DNA from: Apophysomyces variabilis
Lineage: Eukaryota > Mucoromycota > Mucoromycetes > Mucorales > Mucoraceae
Assembly: GCA_002749535.1 (NCBI GenBank)
Contig: MZZL01000398.1
Coordinates: forward strand, 838,634 to 902,633
Length of the DNA stretch: 64,000 nt
Direction of reading: 5' to 3'
Shown here: piece by piece, positions 12,419-24,189 of the stretch
Numbering within the stretch: position 1 is the stretch's first letter
Layout: each line of letters starts with the position of its first letter
Notes under the pieces: generated by a model
Database searches by the model: none
Told to the model about the DNA's origin: nothing
Seen by the model: the letters and a program-made list of their open reading frames with translations, nothing else
Made by a program: the position numbers and the translations under genes

Positions 12419-13575
12419 TTAATAGTCCAGTTTTCCCGTATACACAGACGTAGCTGGTGGATTGCCATCTTGTGGATCTTCAGAATCAAAGTAACGTTCC
12501 TGAATATCTCGTTCTTCTTCTTCAAGGTCATCATATTCCTGGGACAAATGATCTAGTGATCTGTACGATTGCCTCCTGCGATCTCATTTACCTCGTTATA
12601 ATCCACTGCGCTATAATCAAATTCCGTCTGCTAAAACATCAGCGATCTTCTTTCACACCCTAATCCACCTACATCTTTTCCATCCAAAAAGCGCTCTTCC
12701 ATTAACCGCACAAATTCATCGTGCTGACTCTGTTGGAATGCCGACATGGACTCTACATCCTTTGCTTTCTCATTAGACATTTGCTTCAAATCATTTCTCA
12801 GACAATTACACTCCAAGATGGTGAGGAAAAGGTCTGTGCACCGCCAAAGGATGTGCTTCCGTTGTTTGACATTTTAGACTCGTTCATCGCGATATCTTCG
12901 TCATTGCCCTCCTCCTCCTCCTCCTCCTCCTCCTCCTCCTCCTCCTCTTGTTCTGCTAGGATCTCCTTTTGTTTTTTCACTTGTTCGTTCACATAATCTC
13001 GATCGATATCTTTTAGAACACGTTGCACCAGGTTCACATCACTACCGAATGGTGCGTTCTTCTCCTCTTCGCTGATATATTGCCCAATGTATTGCTCATA
13101 CAACATTGGCTCACGCATTTGCATGGTTTCATCTGAAAAATAGGATGATTCCCGTAAATGTCGCTTGAGGTATTCAAAGCGACGGTTATGTATACGCGTG
13201 TGCGTTTTTGAACTTTTTCTTCTTGCCCTGCCGTCGCTTGCAGGAGGGGAGGCAGAAGGGCTATCGTGCTGAACCAGTTTACGAAGATAAAACATGACCT
13301 CGTAGTCTTCCATGGACGAACATTAAAAAGGAAGAAAACATAGTATTGATCTGCTTACCTTGCAGATCCTCAAATTGGCTCAAGATCTCTCGTGGCAGGT
13401 AGCGGCCCCATTTACTAAGAAACAGACCGGGATCTTCACGCAGTACTTGCTCCATTTTCTGAAGTTTGTCAATATCTGGTATCTCTTGTTCGCCTGCATG
13501 CAGAGGCTTAAAGACAATGTTGGCAATATTCTCTTTCACATAGGTAAGAACAGCGGCTTGTTTCTCGATCTCCAT
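12419..13575 (-). CDS. CCDC97-like protein
   Basis: Five exons give a 319-residue protein resembling the coiled-coil-domain-containing 97 family; human CCDC97 is associated with the SF3b part of the U2 snRNP (known from the family, not from this sequence). Exons on the minus strand: 13359-13575, 12812-13306, 12673-12764, 12592-12627, 12419-12538. Family-like blocks: DPGLFLSKWGRYL with FEDLQDYEVMFYLRKL, RFEYLKRHLRESSYFSDETM, EFVRLMEERFLDGKDTEFDY, and ERYFDSEDP near the end. A run of about 15 Glu is encoded by a CTC repeat (12909-12948). Introns are 45-53 nt; the 47-nt intron 12765-12811 is the least certain. I chose the ATG at 13575 (MEIEKQAAV); the in-frame ATG at 13650 would overlap the divergent gene's leader. 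It shares a 163-bp intergenic region with the large gene to its right. Confidence 0.85.
12909..12948. repeat. CTC/GAG trinucleotide microsatellite in coding sequence
   Basis: About thirteen tandem CTC units on the plus strand, read as GAG (Glu) by the CCDC97-like gene on the minus strand. The length is likely polymorphic. Confidence 0.9.
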
Positions 13576-13738
13576 CGTGAAACACCCTTGCAGGCAACTG
13601 AAAAGTCCAAATTTCAATGCTTGTGACAGCGAAACGAACCCTATTAGCATAATGGAGCAACTCTTTCAGGTGAAAGCAATTAAACCACAGGGTGATCCGA
13701 TCTAATCTATATGGTTATGCATCAATAGGCGGACCTTA

Positions 13739-16700
13739 ATGGTGTATTTGAATACATTGAACAGAGCGAGGCAATCGATTCGAAAACAGAAGCGTGGGTA
13801 GATCAATCTGATCGATCACGAAGACTGATCAACCTGATTCCCGCTGTAGAATTGTGGAGTTAATTCAGCGAAGCCTATCAGAGACACTGCAACTCGGAGA
13901 AAATGAGATTGATACAGAATACGCGCTTCATACAGTTCTATTTCGTGCCTGGAAACGACGAAAAGGTACCATCGAACATTAACGCGAAACGTTCTTATTG
14001 TTTCTCCTTTAGAAAGCAAAACGAGCTTCGCCGTGTCGCGCTATCATCGCGGCTTGGGGCCTGCAGAATTCATTCAACTGATAGACCATTATGCGTTGTT
14101 CAATCATACCATAACTGCGTTATACCAGCTATCACCTGAAGTTAGTTAGATTGTCTTGTCACCTTCCAAGTTCTAATTTGACTTGTGCATCTTAGGCTGC
14201 GGCGGAATCAGTGCAGGAATTGATGATAGCTGATAACCAATCAGAAGAGCGCTTTTACCCTATGTATTTGCGAATATGCATGTGTATTGCAAGTGAAGAC
14301 CTGTTTGATAAAGCAGTCAGGTTTTTGGAAAATCGGCTGCATTTCAAAGGTATGAATTAAGCTAGTGGCGATGTCTGCATTCGCTAACATTATAGCGCAG
14401 ATAAGAACATTTTAGCAGAGATGCTATCGGTTTTACAAGATATCTTTGCAGCAACTGCAAAGGACAGCATAATCTGTCGACGTCAGGTCCGATTAGCGAC
14501 AGCAGCAAAAACTATATTAGCAGCGATAAAATCTGAAGATGACATATTTTCAGAAGGCTCAAAGAACTTGATATCGTTGATCAATCAGGTGGATCGTAAG
14601 CATAGAAGCCTGCAGGCTAATCATGAAAGCACGTCATTACTATCCTGTACGATGCAGGGCGAAATTAAGAACCACAATCAAACTTCTTGTAAAAAGAGGA
14701 AGACGTTAAAGCTTGTTACATCAATCCCGTAAGTCTTTTGTACTGCTTTAATAACATTATACCAGTTCTTATTTTGCTAAACAGGTTCAAAACTGAAAGC
14801 TTACTTAACAACTGGATGAATCGTGCAAGGAACGAAGAAATGACAAAGAAAGATTTGCATAAATATGCATTCCTTCTAATATGCGAGCGAATACGAAGCT
14901 ATTGTTTACCAAGTCAGCCGTTAGCATTAAGAGAACACTTATATCCTTCACCATCGAAAAGCGTTTTTAGTGATTCGATATATGACAAGCTTGTCAGTAG
15001 CTTAGGAAAGGAGTGTGGTTCTAACGGGCTGGATGAATTGGCCGTGATCTATTGCAAGATATGGTGCTTGCAGATTTTGCAGGGGCAAAAGAGCGGGTGG
15101 AAATCTGTCCTGAAGCTCATGATGCAGTTTGCAGATTTGTGGGTCATGTGTGTTACGTGGTAACAATGAAATGCTTTTCTAACAACACAATTAGTGAGAT
15201 GACGAGGCATGACACTCTCATTACTTTTTGTGAACTCATTTACCAAGAAAAACTTCAAGAGGAACTACACCATACTATTTTAAAACTTGTGACCATCCAT
15301 CAAACCCATGGAGAGGATATGATACAGGTTGAAGAGATTAAGGTACTGCCGATGTATACCTTGGGTTAATCTAATAACTGTTGCCTTGCAGAGTTTATGT
15401 TTGTTACTGTTTTCGTCACTTGAATATATTGATGACACTAGAGACTTATCTGCATTCCGAAACTACACATTTATTTACATGTAAGAAGAACTTTGCTTTC
15501 TTTGTTCTATCATACTAATGTCAATAAAGCTTAAACCACGGCATAAAGAAACCTACATTCTCCAGTCTGGCGTATTGGCCGATTGATTTTCGTGCCGAAC
15601 TTGTCAAGGTTCTTAATCAGATCGTAAGCGAAGAAAGCCAGGATGTCAAACATGTACAAAAGGAGCAGCAACGCGCCACTATCCAAAAACTGATTATGGT
15701 AATACTAAACTTTATTCCGTTACCGGTTTTTAATCAGCTGTTTGTTTAACCAAGCTTTCGGTTATCTGGCCATATCAAGTCATTTACGAGTTGGTCATAT
15801 CGTGCTTCAAAAGCGCAAAACAACATTTGGCCGTTATTCCCGTTTTAAGAGAACTATGGGATCTGTGCTTGCTCAAGCAAGCCAATTCGGGGACTATACT
15901 AATGAATGTCCTAAAAGATATCCTACAATTCACGAACTATAAATCTATTCATGAGAATACAGCGAATATTTCCTCTTTTATTACAAGCTGCTGTGAATTG
16001 GTAACGATAGCAATATTGATATTGTCTTAAAATAATCATACTATTTGCCTTTAGGAAGGTTTTGGGGAGTATCCAATCATACTACTGCCGGAGAAGTCTA
16101 TTGCATACAACACCAAGACTATTTTGAATCCAGCGGATCTTTTGACAGAATGCGTGCTACCTTGGCTCAACGCACTTATTCTCAGGCCAAATGAAGAAGA
16201 ACATGAATCGAACGTGGTGTTATTCAGATTGTCTCTCCACGTTCTTAATAGCTTCTGTCAAGTTAAATCAGCGCGAAGTAAGAATTGGCTTACTCTCGTC
16301 AAAAATCTTTACGAAGGGAAGCCTTGTTCAGTTGGTCTACCAATTGTTTTAAAGGCATCTCATTTCCAGTTCGCGCATTCCTTATCAAAGATAATGAACC
16401 TGCGCAATATCAACCATCAACTTCCACAAGGCATTCGTCTGCAAGACTTGGAATTGGTGCGATTGTATTGTCATCGATTATCCTGTGTTTTAGGCAATGC
16501 CTTGCATACTTTAAAGGCCTGGTCGGAAAATGGAAATGAGCAAGTACTGAAGACGAAGCACACTTACCATTCCGAGATGGAAATTTTCTTTGAGGAACTT
16601 GGGAGTTATGGTACACAATTCCTGTAATACCAAGCGAAATTAACATGCAGGTCAATATCAGATTGGAAAACCCAGCTTCTATGGTGCGATCTTCGACAAG

Positions 16701-18091
16701 TAGCATGGCCGTTTTTAGGCATCAATCAGCCCTTCCAGATTCAAGTTCCGGAACCACTCTATTCCCTTACTGGCTCTTTGAGCGAATTTCTCCTGCCCGT
16801 TCAGTTAACAGAATGTGCGCAACCTGAAGACGAGAAGATGGCTGGATGGTTAAATTTGTTTGAAGGATGTAAAATATCCCGTTCTTTGATAAAAGCACTA
16901 TTCAAGGTAATTGTATTATTGTGGACTAATCTTGCCAACTAAATATCTTTAACACTTTAGCATCAAGAAAATTGGATGTATAACCTGCTTTTATTATGGA
17001 AACATCCTAACGAGGATGAAGTTGTAACCGATTGTCTCCATCGAGTACTTCACCCATCATTATCATTAAGTGTTCATGAGGAATACGTGTGTCTTTTGTT
17101 GGATTTTCTAGGAGGGCTTTTTCAGTCTTTCAACGGGGCACAAGTTGTCCGAGAATACAGCTATCCAATCCAAGAGATGTGCCAATTTACCACACGCTTG
17201 ACGGACACTGGTAAGTTACATCCACGGCAATTGCGGATATTAGCTTAGTTTAAACTTCGGGACCAGGCTGCAAGTACTTTTTCACGGTGCTATACGTCAT
17301 GAAATTATTTTCCCGTCATAGGCAGTCCTTTAATAAGCAATCACCAAACGGTGATGAACAGGGACAAGAAGTATACTATGTATCTGGGTTGATAAAGGTT
17401 CTTCAGGTTAGGTTTATGTAGTAATTGCTATGTTGCTAAGCTATTTCTATAGAGCCTGTATCCATGGTCCAGCCCGAGAAGATCGGGAAGTGCTCCGAAG
17501 CAGCCTGTTTCCCTAAAACGGATACGTGAAGCGTTGCTGCGAGATAACGTCATGCAAGAAAACATGGTCAGAACGGCACGCCAAGAACCTGTTTCATCCG
17601 GTGCTACCGAGGATCAAAGTCAAGCACCAATGACAGACATTGACATTTGTTCCAAAATCACGGATGTGCATTACCCATTTTTAGACAAGGAAGCTGTATC
17701 CAATCGATCATTGAGCGTGCTCACATTATGTATGTTGTGCTACGCTAGTTATCAGTTTAAGGATACCGAGTCTCGGGAGATGATACGCGTGTTGTTATTA
17801 CAGATTGTGGAGGGATTGCGAGACAACGAGGGACGACATGAGTTTCAACGTGCGGTGGGACTTCAGACGAAGAGCACGATTAACCATTGGCGGAAGCACA
17901 AGCAAAGTAAAAAAAGAATTCTCCTTCGTCCTTTGTTAGACGCAGAGGAGGAGCGATTAATCAGGTCGTATGTCATGCTATTGCAGGATCCTGAAGAGAG
18001 TCGCGCAATTATGCAGGCACTTGAAGTTCTTCACACGCCGAAAGCAGAAATTGGAAGGGTGAACAAGAAAGAGGCCATTTATGTGATATAA
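13739..18091 (+). CDS. Large unrecognised multi-exon protein
   Basis: About 14 exons join through GT-AG introns of 35 to about 75 nt into a helix-rich protein of roughly 1,200 residues that I do not recognise. The most likely start is the ATG at 13739 (MVYLNTLNRARQSIRKQKRG), which splices over about 13797-13849 into IVELIQRSLSETLQLG. Later exons include FAVSRYHRGLGPAEFIQLID (about 14020-14100), a Leu-rich block 16124-16617, PLYSLTGSLSEFLLPVQLTE (about 16758-16817), and a long last exon 17450-18091 with KSTINHWRKHKQSKKRILLR. Composition suggests a large alpha-helical-repeat scaffold; no catalytic motif, signal peptide or membrane segment is visible. The 35-nt intron near 15161-15195 (donor GTAACA, branch CTAAC, acceptor TTAG) is unusually short and may mark a mis-joined exon. 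It is divergent from the CCDC97-like gene. Confidence 0.7.
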
Positions 18092-19020
18092 GCATGAAGG
18101 ATAGGAATATTTTAAGTAGTCCACTTTGTATAATGTCATCTTTTTGTTTGACATAAAAATAGGTCACTCAGGATCCGTTTTGTGTACGCACACTATCCAG
18201 ATTTTCATTTTCCCTCGGAAACCCTGTTATGTATTAAATCCAAGATTTCGATCATGGTAACACAAGTGAGACGGAGAAATAGTACTGTGGATCAAAGAAA
18301 GCTTGGTACAGCAGAACCATACATGTTTTCTTCCATTTCCGTCCAAATATCCCTCATTGACTATGGAACTGATGGTGACTCAAATTTGCCTGTGACTTGG
18401 TACCATCGACGTACGGAAAGAACAACAATGGGAACGGGACTAAACTAAAAATAGGGCCCGTGTAGATCGGGTCAGTGTTCCGCCTATGAAACAAAAGTCG
18501 TACGATAACCTTTTTAGATCTGTGACAACTGATGGTTCCTTTTTTCACTTTATGGTCCGCAATGTTTCGTAGCAGTAACAAATATACCATTTTGATTCGA
18601 CCCTACGATTTAAAACGGCGCCATATCTATGGTTACCCCATATTTTTTTTCTGGGAAAGAAAAGAAAAAAATAACCTAGGACAACCTAAAAATTTTTTGT
18701 AACCATGAAGAAAGAGAAAAAAAAAACCATCAGCGGGAAATGGGAATGACAAGAAGTGTGAATACAATTTGTAGTCACAAATGAATTCGTTAGATTGGAT
18801 TTACACAATCTGGAGAGGTTTCCGCAAATGGAAGCGTGCTTTTTCTAAAAGGGTTTGACAATAACGGTTTATCTAAGTTGCACAAGGTTTCTCTTGTCTG
18901 CTGAATGACCCGGCGATTGGACCCTTCTTAAGGGATATATCAAATCCGATCATGATGTATTTGGTTCTTTTTTTTTTCTTCTTTCTGTATCATCCCAGTC
19001 CTTTCCTTTCATTTCTTATT
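18092..19020. other. Spacer upstream of the HSF-type gene
   Basis: No gene seen. The last 70 bases hold a long T-rich tract (about 18967-19000), common in fungal promoters, just before the ATG at 19021. The open frames at 18182-18590 carry no motif. Confidence 0.5.
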
Positions 19021-20115
19021 ATGTCTTCTTTGCATAACCCAATGTCGGATCAAAAGTGCAACACAAATCCTTGCTTTATCGCTAGTAATCGACTACCCAT
19101 AACTACTTCGTCTTCTATGGCAATGCTATCCAAAAATGCAGAATATGAGGACGACTTTACCTGTTACACACGCGGGAAACGTTCTACAAGACGAAGTGTT
19201 AGTGCATTCATAACCAAGTTGTACAGGTAACGTAGAAAACGGAGATTCCTGGCATCGCTTTCCTCAGCAAACTAAGACTCTTGCATAGTATGGTGAATGA
19301 TCGCCTTAACAAACATTTAATTTCATGGAATCCCGCTGGCACATCGTTCCTTGTATGCAATGCTACTCGGTTTTCGCAAGAGATACTTCCGGTCCACTTC
19401 AAGCATAGTAATTATGCTAGTTTCATTCGGCAATTGAACATGTAAAAATAAGTCTTCGTTTAATCCATTTTTCTAAGACAACTGGTTCCTGCTAACTAGG
19501 TACGGATTCCATAAGATTAACAAGTCCCCTCGAGGTCAACGTGGGAACGACGAGAATGAAATCTGGGAATTCTCGCATCCGAAATTTCAAAGGGGTCATG
19601 CCTACTTACTCCATGAAATCAAACGGAAAGCAATGGACTCAGAAGTCCTGCGCCGTGAAACTGGTGATATCCATGCATCCTTTGCCATGATTCAAGTTTC
19701 CCAAGCCGAATTGCTGCAACAGTATAACTTACTTCAAGAAAATTTCAACAATCTTTTGCGAGCATTTGAAGAAACCAAAGAAATCCAATGGCGACAGGAA
19801 ATGATGATCCGAAAACTGATGGAACGAGATATGCATTCTTCTCGTAAGTGTTATTATTGTGATCTTGCCTATTCCGTTAATACTCACTGAACATGGGTAT
19901 TCTTGTCATAAGGTAACATGCGTTCTATGCATACTGCGGCAGAATGTATTTCGCCTTCGAGCTTTTCTGACCTAGGACAACCCATGCTGGCGATGGCTAG
20001 TTCAAATGAATACGAAACTACGGTTGCTGGTACCAATGGACCGTTTCTGACATTTCAACTGGATCAATCACAGTTTCCACCTAGCCCTGTATCGAGTGAT
20101 CTATTGACATCGTAG
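19021..20115 (+). CDS. Heat-shock-factor-type transcription factor
   Basis: Four exons (19021-19226, 19289-19441, 19500-19843, 19913-20115; introns 58-69 nt, all GT-AG and in phase) give 301 residues. The HSF DNA-binding domain occupies about residues 60-150: SVSAFITKLYSMVNDR, HLISWNPAGTSFLV, then the diagnostic recognition-helix block NYASFIRQLNMYGFHKI and IWEFSHPKFQRGHAYLL. A coiled coil follows at about 180-225 (LLQQYNLLQENFNNLLRAFE), matching the HR-A/B trimerisation region. The C-terminus is Ser/Pro-rich. It is shorter than Hsf1, so it may be one of the smaller fungal HSF-domain proteins (Sfl1- or Skn7-like); no receiver domain is visible. I chose the ATG at 19021 because the in-frame ATG at 18952 would add a poly-Phe stretch that reads as a T-rich promoter. 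Confidence 0.92.
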
Positions 20116-21532
20116 ATAATGCCTTTTATTCATCAACTCTTTGCTATTCTCTCATTTCATCTTGTTTTCGTTATTTCTTTGGTGGTTATGATCTTTGTTT
20201 TTTTTTGTTTCAATACCCTTCTGTTCCAGTTATCTGTATGTCACCCTATCATTCCTTTGCTGATGTAGACAGAAAATCCCATTCATCCGCGGTAAACTTC
20301 CCTTTATTTTTAGAATAATTTCTTTCTATGTAGAACTATTAAGCTCAATATTCCTGCTTTGTATATTCTGTTTCAAGAATCAACTTTTTTCTACAACTCG
20401 GCGCTGGTGCTATGTGATAGAAGAAAAATGACCCTTTATGGAAACCCAAAAATTTCTTTTCTCCATATATGGCATTAGTTATTTTAAACTTTTGAATGTC
20501 CTATTCGGGTCAAAGTGATACAAAAAATGACGGAAAGAACAAAGCCTAACAACTCTTTGATCTTAACTTTAGCAAAAAGCCAGAGTAATAGAGATGATGT
20601 GTGGTTTGATCGTAGAAATCACCAATCATATCAGTGTTTGTCTAATCAACTAGAACGTGGTAGAATTGCGCTTAGGATGTTTTGAAGTGTGTTTCATCGG
20701 GCTATATTAATTTGAATGTGGAAATGCCGTGGGAAACGTTCTCTTTTCCTTAGAAAAAGTCGACGTTCCTATTTGCTGTAAAATAGCGCACTATGCCACA
20801 TGCCTTACATATACGCAATGACAAATGGAGGATTCAAGGGTCCTTTTTTTTTTGGTTCTCCGTAACAATGTTTCTTCTTTCTCCAATGGTTGTTGATTGA
20901 CTACCTGAGATCCAATTCTTATGCAGGTTTAGTCACTGCAAAGGACCGCCAATCGATCCAATGAACTAACAAGCGCCATACAAAAACAAAACGCTCTTAG
21001 TGTATCAATGTCACAGACAAACATACCGCATCTCCGATCTTGAAAAAGAAAATCGTTAAAGAAGTTATCCGCATAATGGTCGTAAATAGCTCGCACAAAT
21101 AATACATTGGAAATCGAAAAAAGTGTCATAAGCGATAGTTTAATAAATTGCCCACATAAGCTTTTAATTTGACTTTTGGCATGGTTACTCTGGCTCCCTC
21201 CTTAGATGTCTCAAAAGTCGCTTTCACTCGTTTTGAATATGAATATCCTTTTGCTAACATTACGTGAATAACAGATATCCCATTTGTTTTCTTATTTGAC
21301 GACAACTTCCCCCTTATTTTCTTGCAATACCGTTAACTTGCTGTGTCTAAAGTAGCAAATGGGGAGGGGGACATAGTGCGTGTTATTCTCTTGGCTCAAT
21401 TGCACACATAGCAATACAACGTTTATTGGGTTGTGCTTAGCCGTGTTCTGATTGGATGTAAACATTGGCGCGTGCCATCAAGCCCGCCCTGAAACTGGGA
21501 AAGGCCGTTCATGGCATTTAAACAGGACCAAC
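20116..21532. other. 1.4-kb spacer
   Basis: No coding region recognised. T-rich tracts flank both sides. An in-frame upstream ATG at 21452 could extend the next gene by 27 residues. Confidence 0.5.
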
Positions 21533-23150
21533 ATGGATCAGGGAGGATCACTACAGTTCACTTCTACTCTCGGAGCTTTACACCGTGACAATGACAAGCA
21601 GTCAGATCAGAGTTCTATATCTGACTCGCGATTTGACAAATCCGCTTTATACAAAGAAATACAAAAACTTGAGCAATCTATGAATGCTGATTTTCAGAAA
21701 TACCAGGACAATGCTCGAGCTTTTTCGTTTTTGCCTACTCGGGGCCTGAGAACCCGAGAATACGATGGCAAGCAGGACGATGCTGAGGATGACGATTTGT
21801 CGCTTTTAGATGATCTTGATCAGGTACCACTGGTGACAGACATGCGCCCTCCTTTTCAGTCGCACGAATTATCTGACACATCGATCCATTCCGACCATCA
21901 TATCCTCGGTGATATTGTCTATCAAGCTCGAAATGAGGTCATGGATGACTCCTGGCAGAAAAATATGGCTTTAGTTGATGAGCATTACAATGTTCCTCCT
22001 CTCAGAAATCGATCATCGGCAGGAGATAACGACAGCCTTGCCATGTCTCCAGGGAAATATTTTGGCGCGAGATCCTTGCCTTTAGATAGCTTATGGAATA
22101 ACGAACACAATCAGGTAGAGAAACGTTTTTTTGTGTTTTACAGTCAGATACCCAACATTATACCTAGATATCCGACGAAAGTGTTATGAATGGTGACATT
22201 CAGAATCTCAGCCTTTCTCCCAATCAGCAAGGGTACTGTAGCAAAGGTTCAATCAATTCTAAGAATCGTTGTCCAAGTTCGAGCAATATCTCCAATTCAA
22301 ATGCTTCCGCATCCACAGATCCTTTGTGGGCCTCCTTTGTATGTCATTGTTTGTTGTTTTCGATGCTTATTTCATGTTATGAACATAGAAATCCCTTCCT
22401 GAGTCTCTCCAACATACGCATCACTTTGATATCAGCCGCTTAAACAATTTGTCTTTTGATCAGTTCCACGCACCATTAACAGGTCATCCGCAAAGACTTG
22501 CTGCTGGTATAAGCGCAGAATATCGGCTGAACCATCCGTTACAATTTGAAAACAATCATATTTCTCGCAAAAACGGCAATTATGAACGCCGAGATGTAAA
22601 TACCGTCACCAATCAAGAAAGTCATTTCTACAAGGATACAAATCGAGAATATGCTCCCAGTAGAACACCGTCTCCTCGCAATATAACTGAGTATACCATT
22701 CAACCACAGCATCTGTTGCTCAATTGTGAATCTCTACCGGACTCTATTCGCACCCACATTGGGCGGTTCGAAATCAAATGTTCCGGTAGCAACCAATCGT
22801 CCAGCTTTTCAATCTTTTCGCAGCAAGGTAAACTGCACTTTTACCCAAGACGCGGTGTTCTATCGGAAAGTCATCCAGTCAATATCACTATGCGACCAAG
22901 AAAGAGTACGATTCGTTCCATCATAGAAAATGGCAAATCGCATATGACTGAAACTGTGCTTGTCTTGCTTGACGGTAAACATACCAAGGAATTGACGGTA
23001 GATATCGAAGTGTTTGAAACAAATGATGACAATTCCACGAGAAGTACGAGTTCCACAGCAGGGTCTTCTTTAGGCGCTGATGAATACCACTGCATATCCA
23101 AAAGATTCACGTCTTCCTGTCGGTTCTGCATGATGGAACAGCCATCCTGA
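21533..23150 (+). CDS. Unrecognised protein with possible MSP/ASH-like domain
   Basis: Three exons (21533-22114, 22168-22338, 22389-23150; introns 53 and 50 nt, both in phase) give 504 residues. The first about 330 residues are hydrophilic and probably disordered, with a short acidic stretch (DDAEDDDLSLLDDLDQ) and a helix (KSALYKEIQKLEQSMNADFQ). Residues about 350-475 look like a beta-rich domain: FEIKCSGSNQSSSFSIFS, GKLHFYPRRGVLSESHPVNI and MTETVLVLLDGKHTKELTVD. That pattern resembles the MSP/ASPM-SPD2-Hydin sandwich of centrosomal and membrane-contact proteins, but this is inference. The C-terminus ends in a Cys-containing tail. I preferred the ATG at 21533 (A at -3) to the in-frame ATG at 21452. 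The next gene is convergent, 174 bp away. Confidence 0.7.
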
Positions 23151-23324
23151 ATATCTGTCAGGCACTAATTTATTCTAGACGATTTAAAGATGGAAATAAG
23201 ACAAGGGAGGTTAAATTATTACAGCAAGTGTATACAGAACAAAGCCAAGGAAGGGAAAGAAAGACTTGTACAATAAAACATAGCGCTGCCGATATTGACA
23301 TTCGTCTTTCTCTTTGTTTTTTTT

Positions 23325-23624
23325 TTACCACGATGCTTTCTTCACGCCTGGAAGTTCACCGCTCAATGCTTTTAAGCGGAATTGAAATCGACAAAGCCTG
23401 AATTCTCTCAAGATACCACTTCCATGTCCAGTGGCTACGCAACGATTTTTAATATAGGCAGGCGAGGACTGTTTAGGCATAGAGTTAAGCATGAGTTGTG
23501 CTTGATGGCGGATGCGAGCAGGGAGCGTTTGGTTGCGAGTGATGTAGCGGTAGGCTTGGCGTGTCACCTCATTGGTAGCAACTGCTTGACGTGCGCTGAT
23601 ATCACGGAGAACACGGCAACGCAT
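23325..23624 (-). CDS. MRP2: Mitochondrial small-subunit ribosomal protein uS14m (Mrp2)
   Basis: A 99-residue intronless frame with the uS14 signature: MRCRVLRDISARQAVATNEV at the N-terminus, RNQTLPARIRHQAQL in the middle, and the C-terminal RNA-binding block RCVATGHGSGILREFRLCRF ending GVKKASW. It is a structural protein of the mitochondrial 28S/37S subunit. Length fits the family (bacterial S14 about 100, yeast Mrp2 115). The frame is open further upstream (to an ATG at 23780), but homologues begin at the MRCRVLRD position, so I use the ATG at 23624; a small upstream exon cannot be excluded. Confidence 0.93.
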   Translation of the reverse strand: MRCRVLRDISARQAVATNEVTRQAYRYITRNQTLPARIRHQAQLMLNSMPKQSSPAYIKNRCVATGHGSGILREFRLCRFQFRLKALSGELPGVKKASW

Positions 23625-24189
23625 AGTAAGGATTGTTTTGAATCTAAAGAAACGGAGAAGATAACCAGCTGTTTTGGGAAACCCTAGCAGTACGAAACCG
23701 CGGTCGGCCGTTGAAAAAATTAGGAGTGGCTTTGGACGGTTGCAATAGAGGGGAATTAGTCCATTGCTAAAATAAGCCAAATATCCTGGCGAAACAAATC
23801 ACCTTCTTTATATTTCAAAGCGCATAGTCTATTCTATACGGTGTTGATAGCAGATATCATAGAGTATATTGCACTGAATTGCTTATCCTTTCTGATTTCG
23901 ATGTAGATACAAGTTGCATGTATGTTCAAACAAGGATTCTCTAACAAAATCCATGCATCGTATACATTTAATGCGATCAAAGTAGAATGCTTACTAAAGG
24001 GGGACTTCCTGTTACTTTCCCGTCTGTTAAAGATGTGTGCTGTGTACTGCCTCCATGCCACTTAAGCAGGTGCGAAAGTGAGACGCTGATTGGCTGGTCG
24101 CGCTTCTGTTTCTGACTTAAAAACAGCAGTCCAATCAATCTAGTTCGCTCTCGCCGCCAGGTTGTGCATACGTGTTTTTGGTTTGAACC
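23625..24189. other. Divergent spacer between MRP2 and CLF1
   Basis: 565 bp between the two start codons, presumably holding both promoters. No conserved site recognised. Confidence 0.45.
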
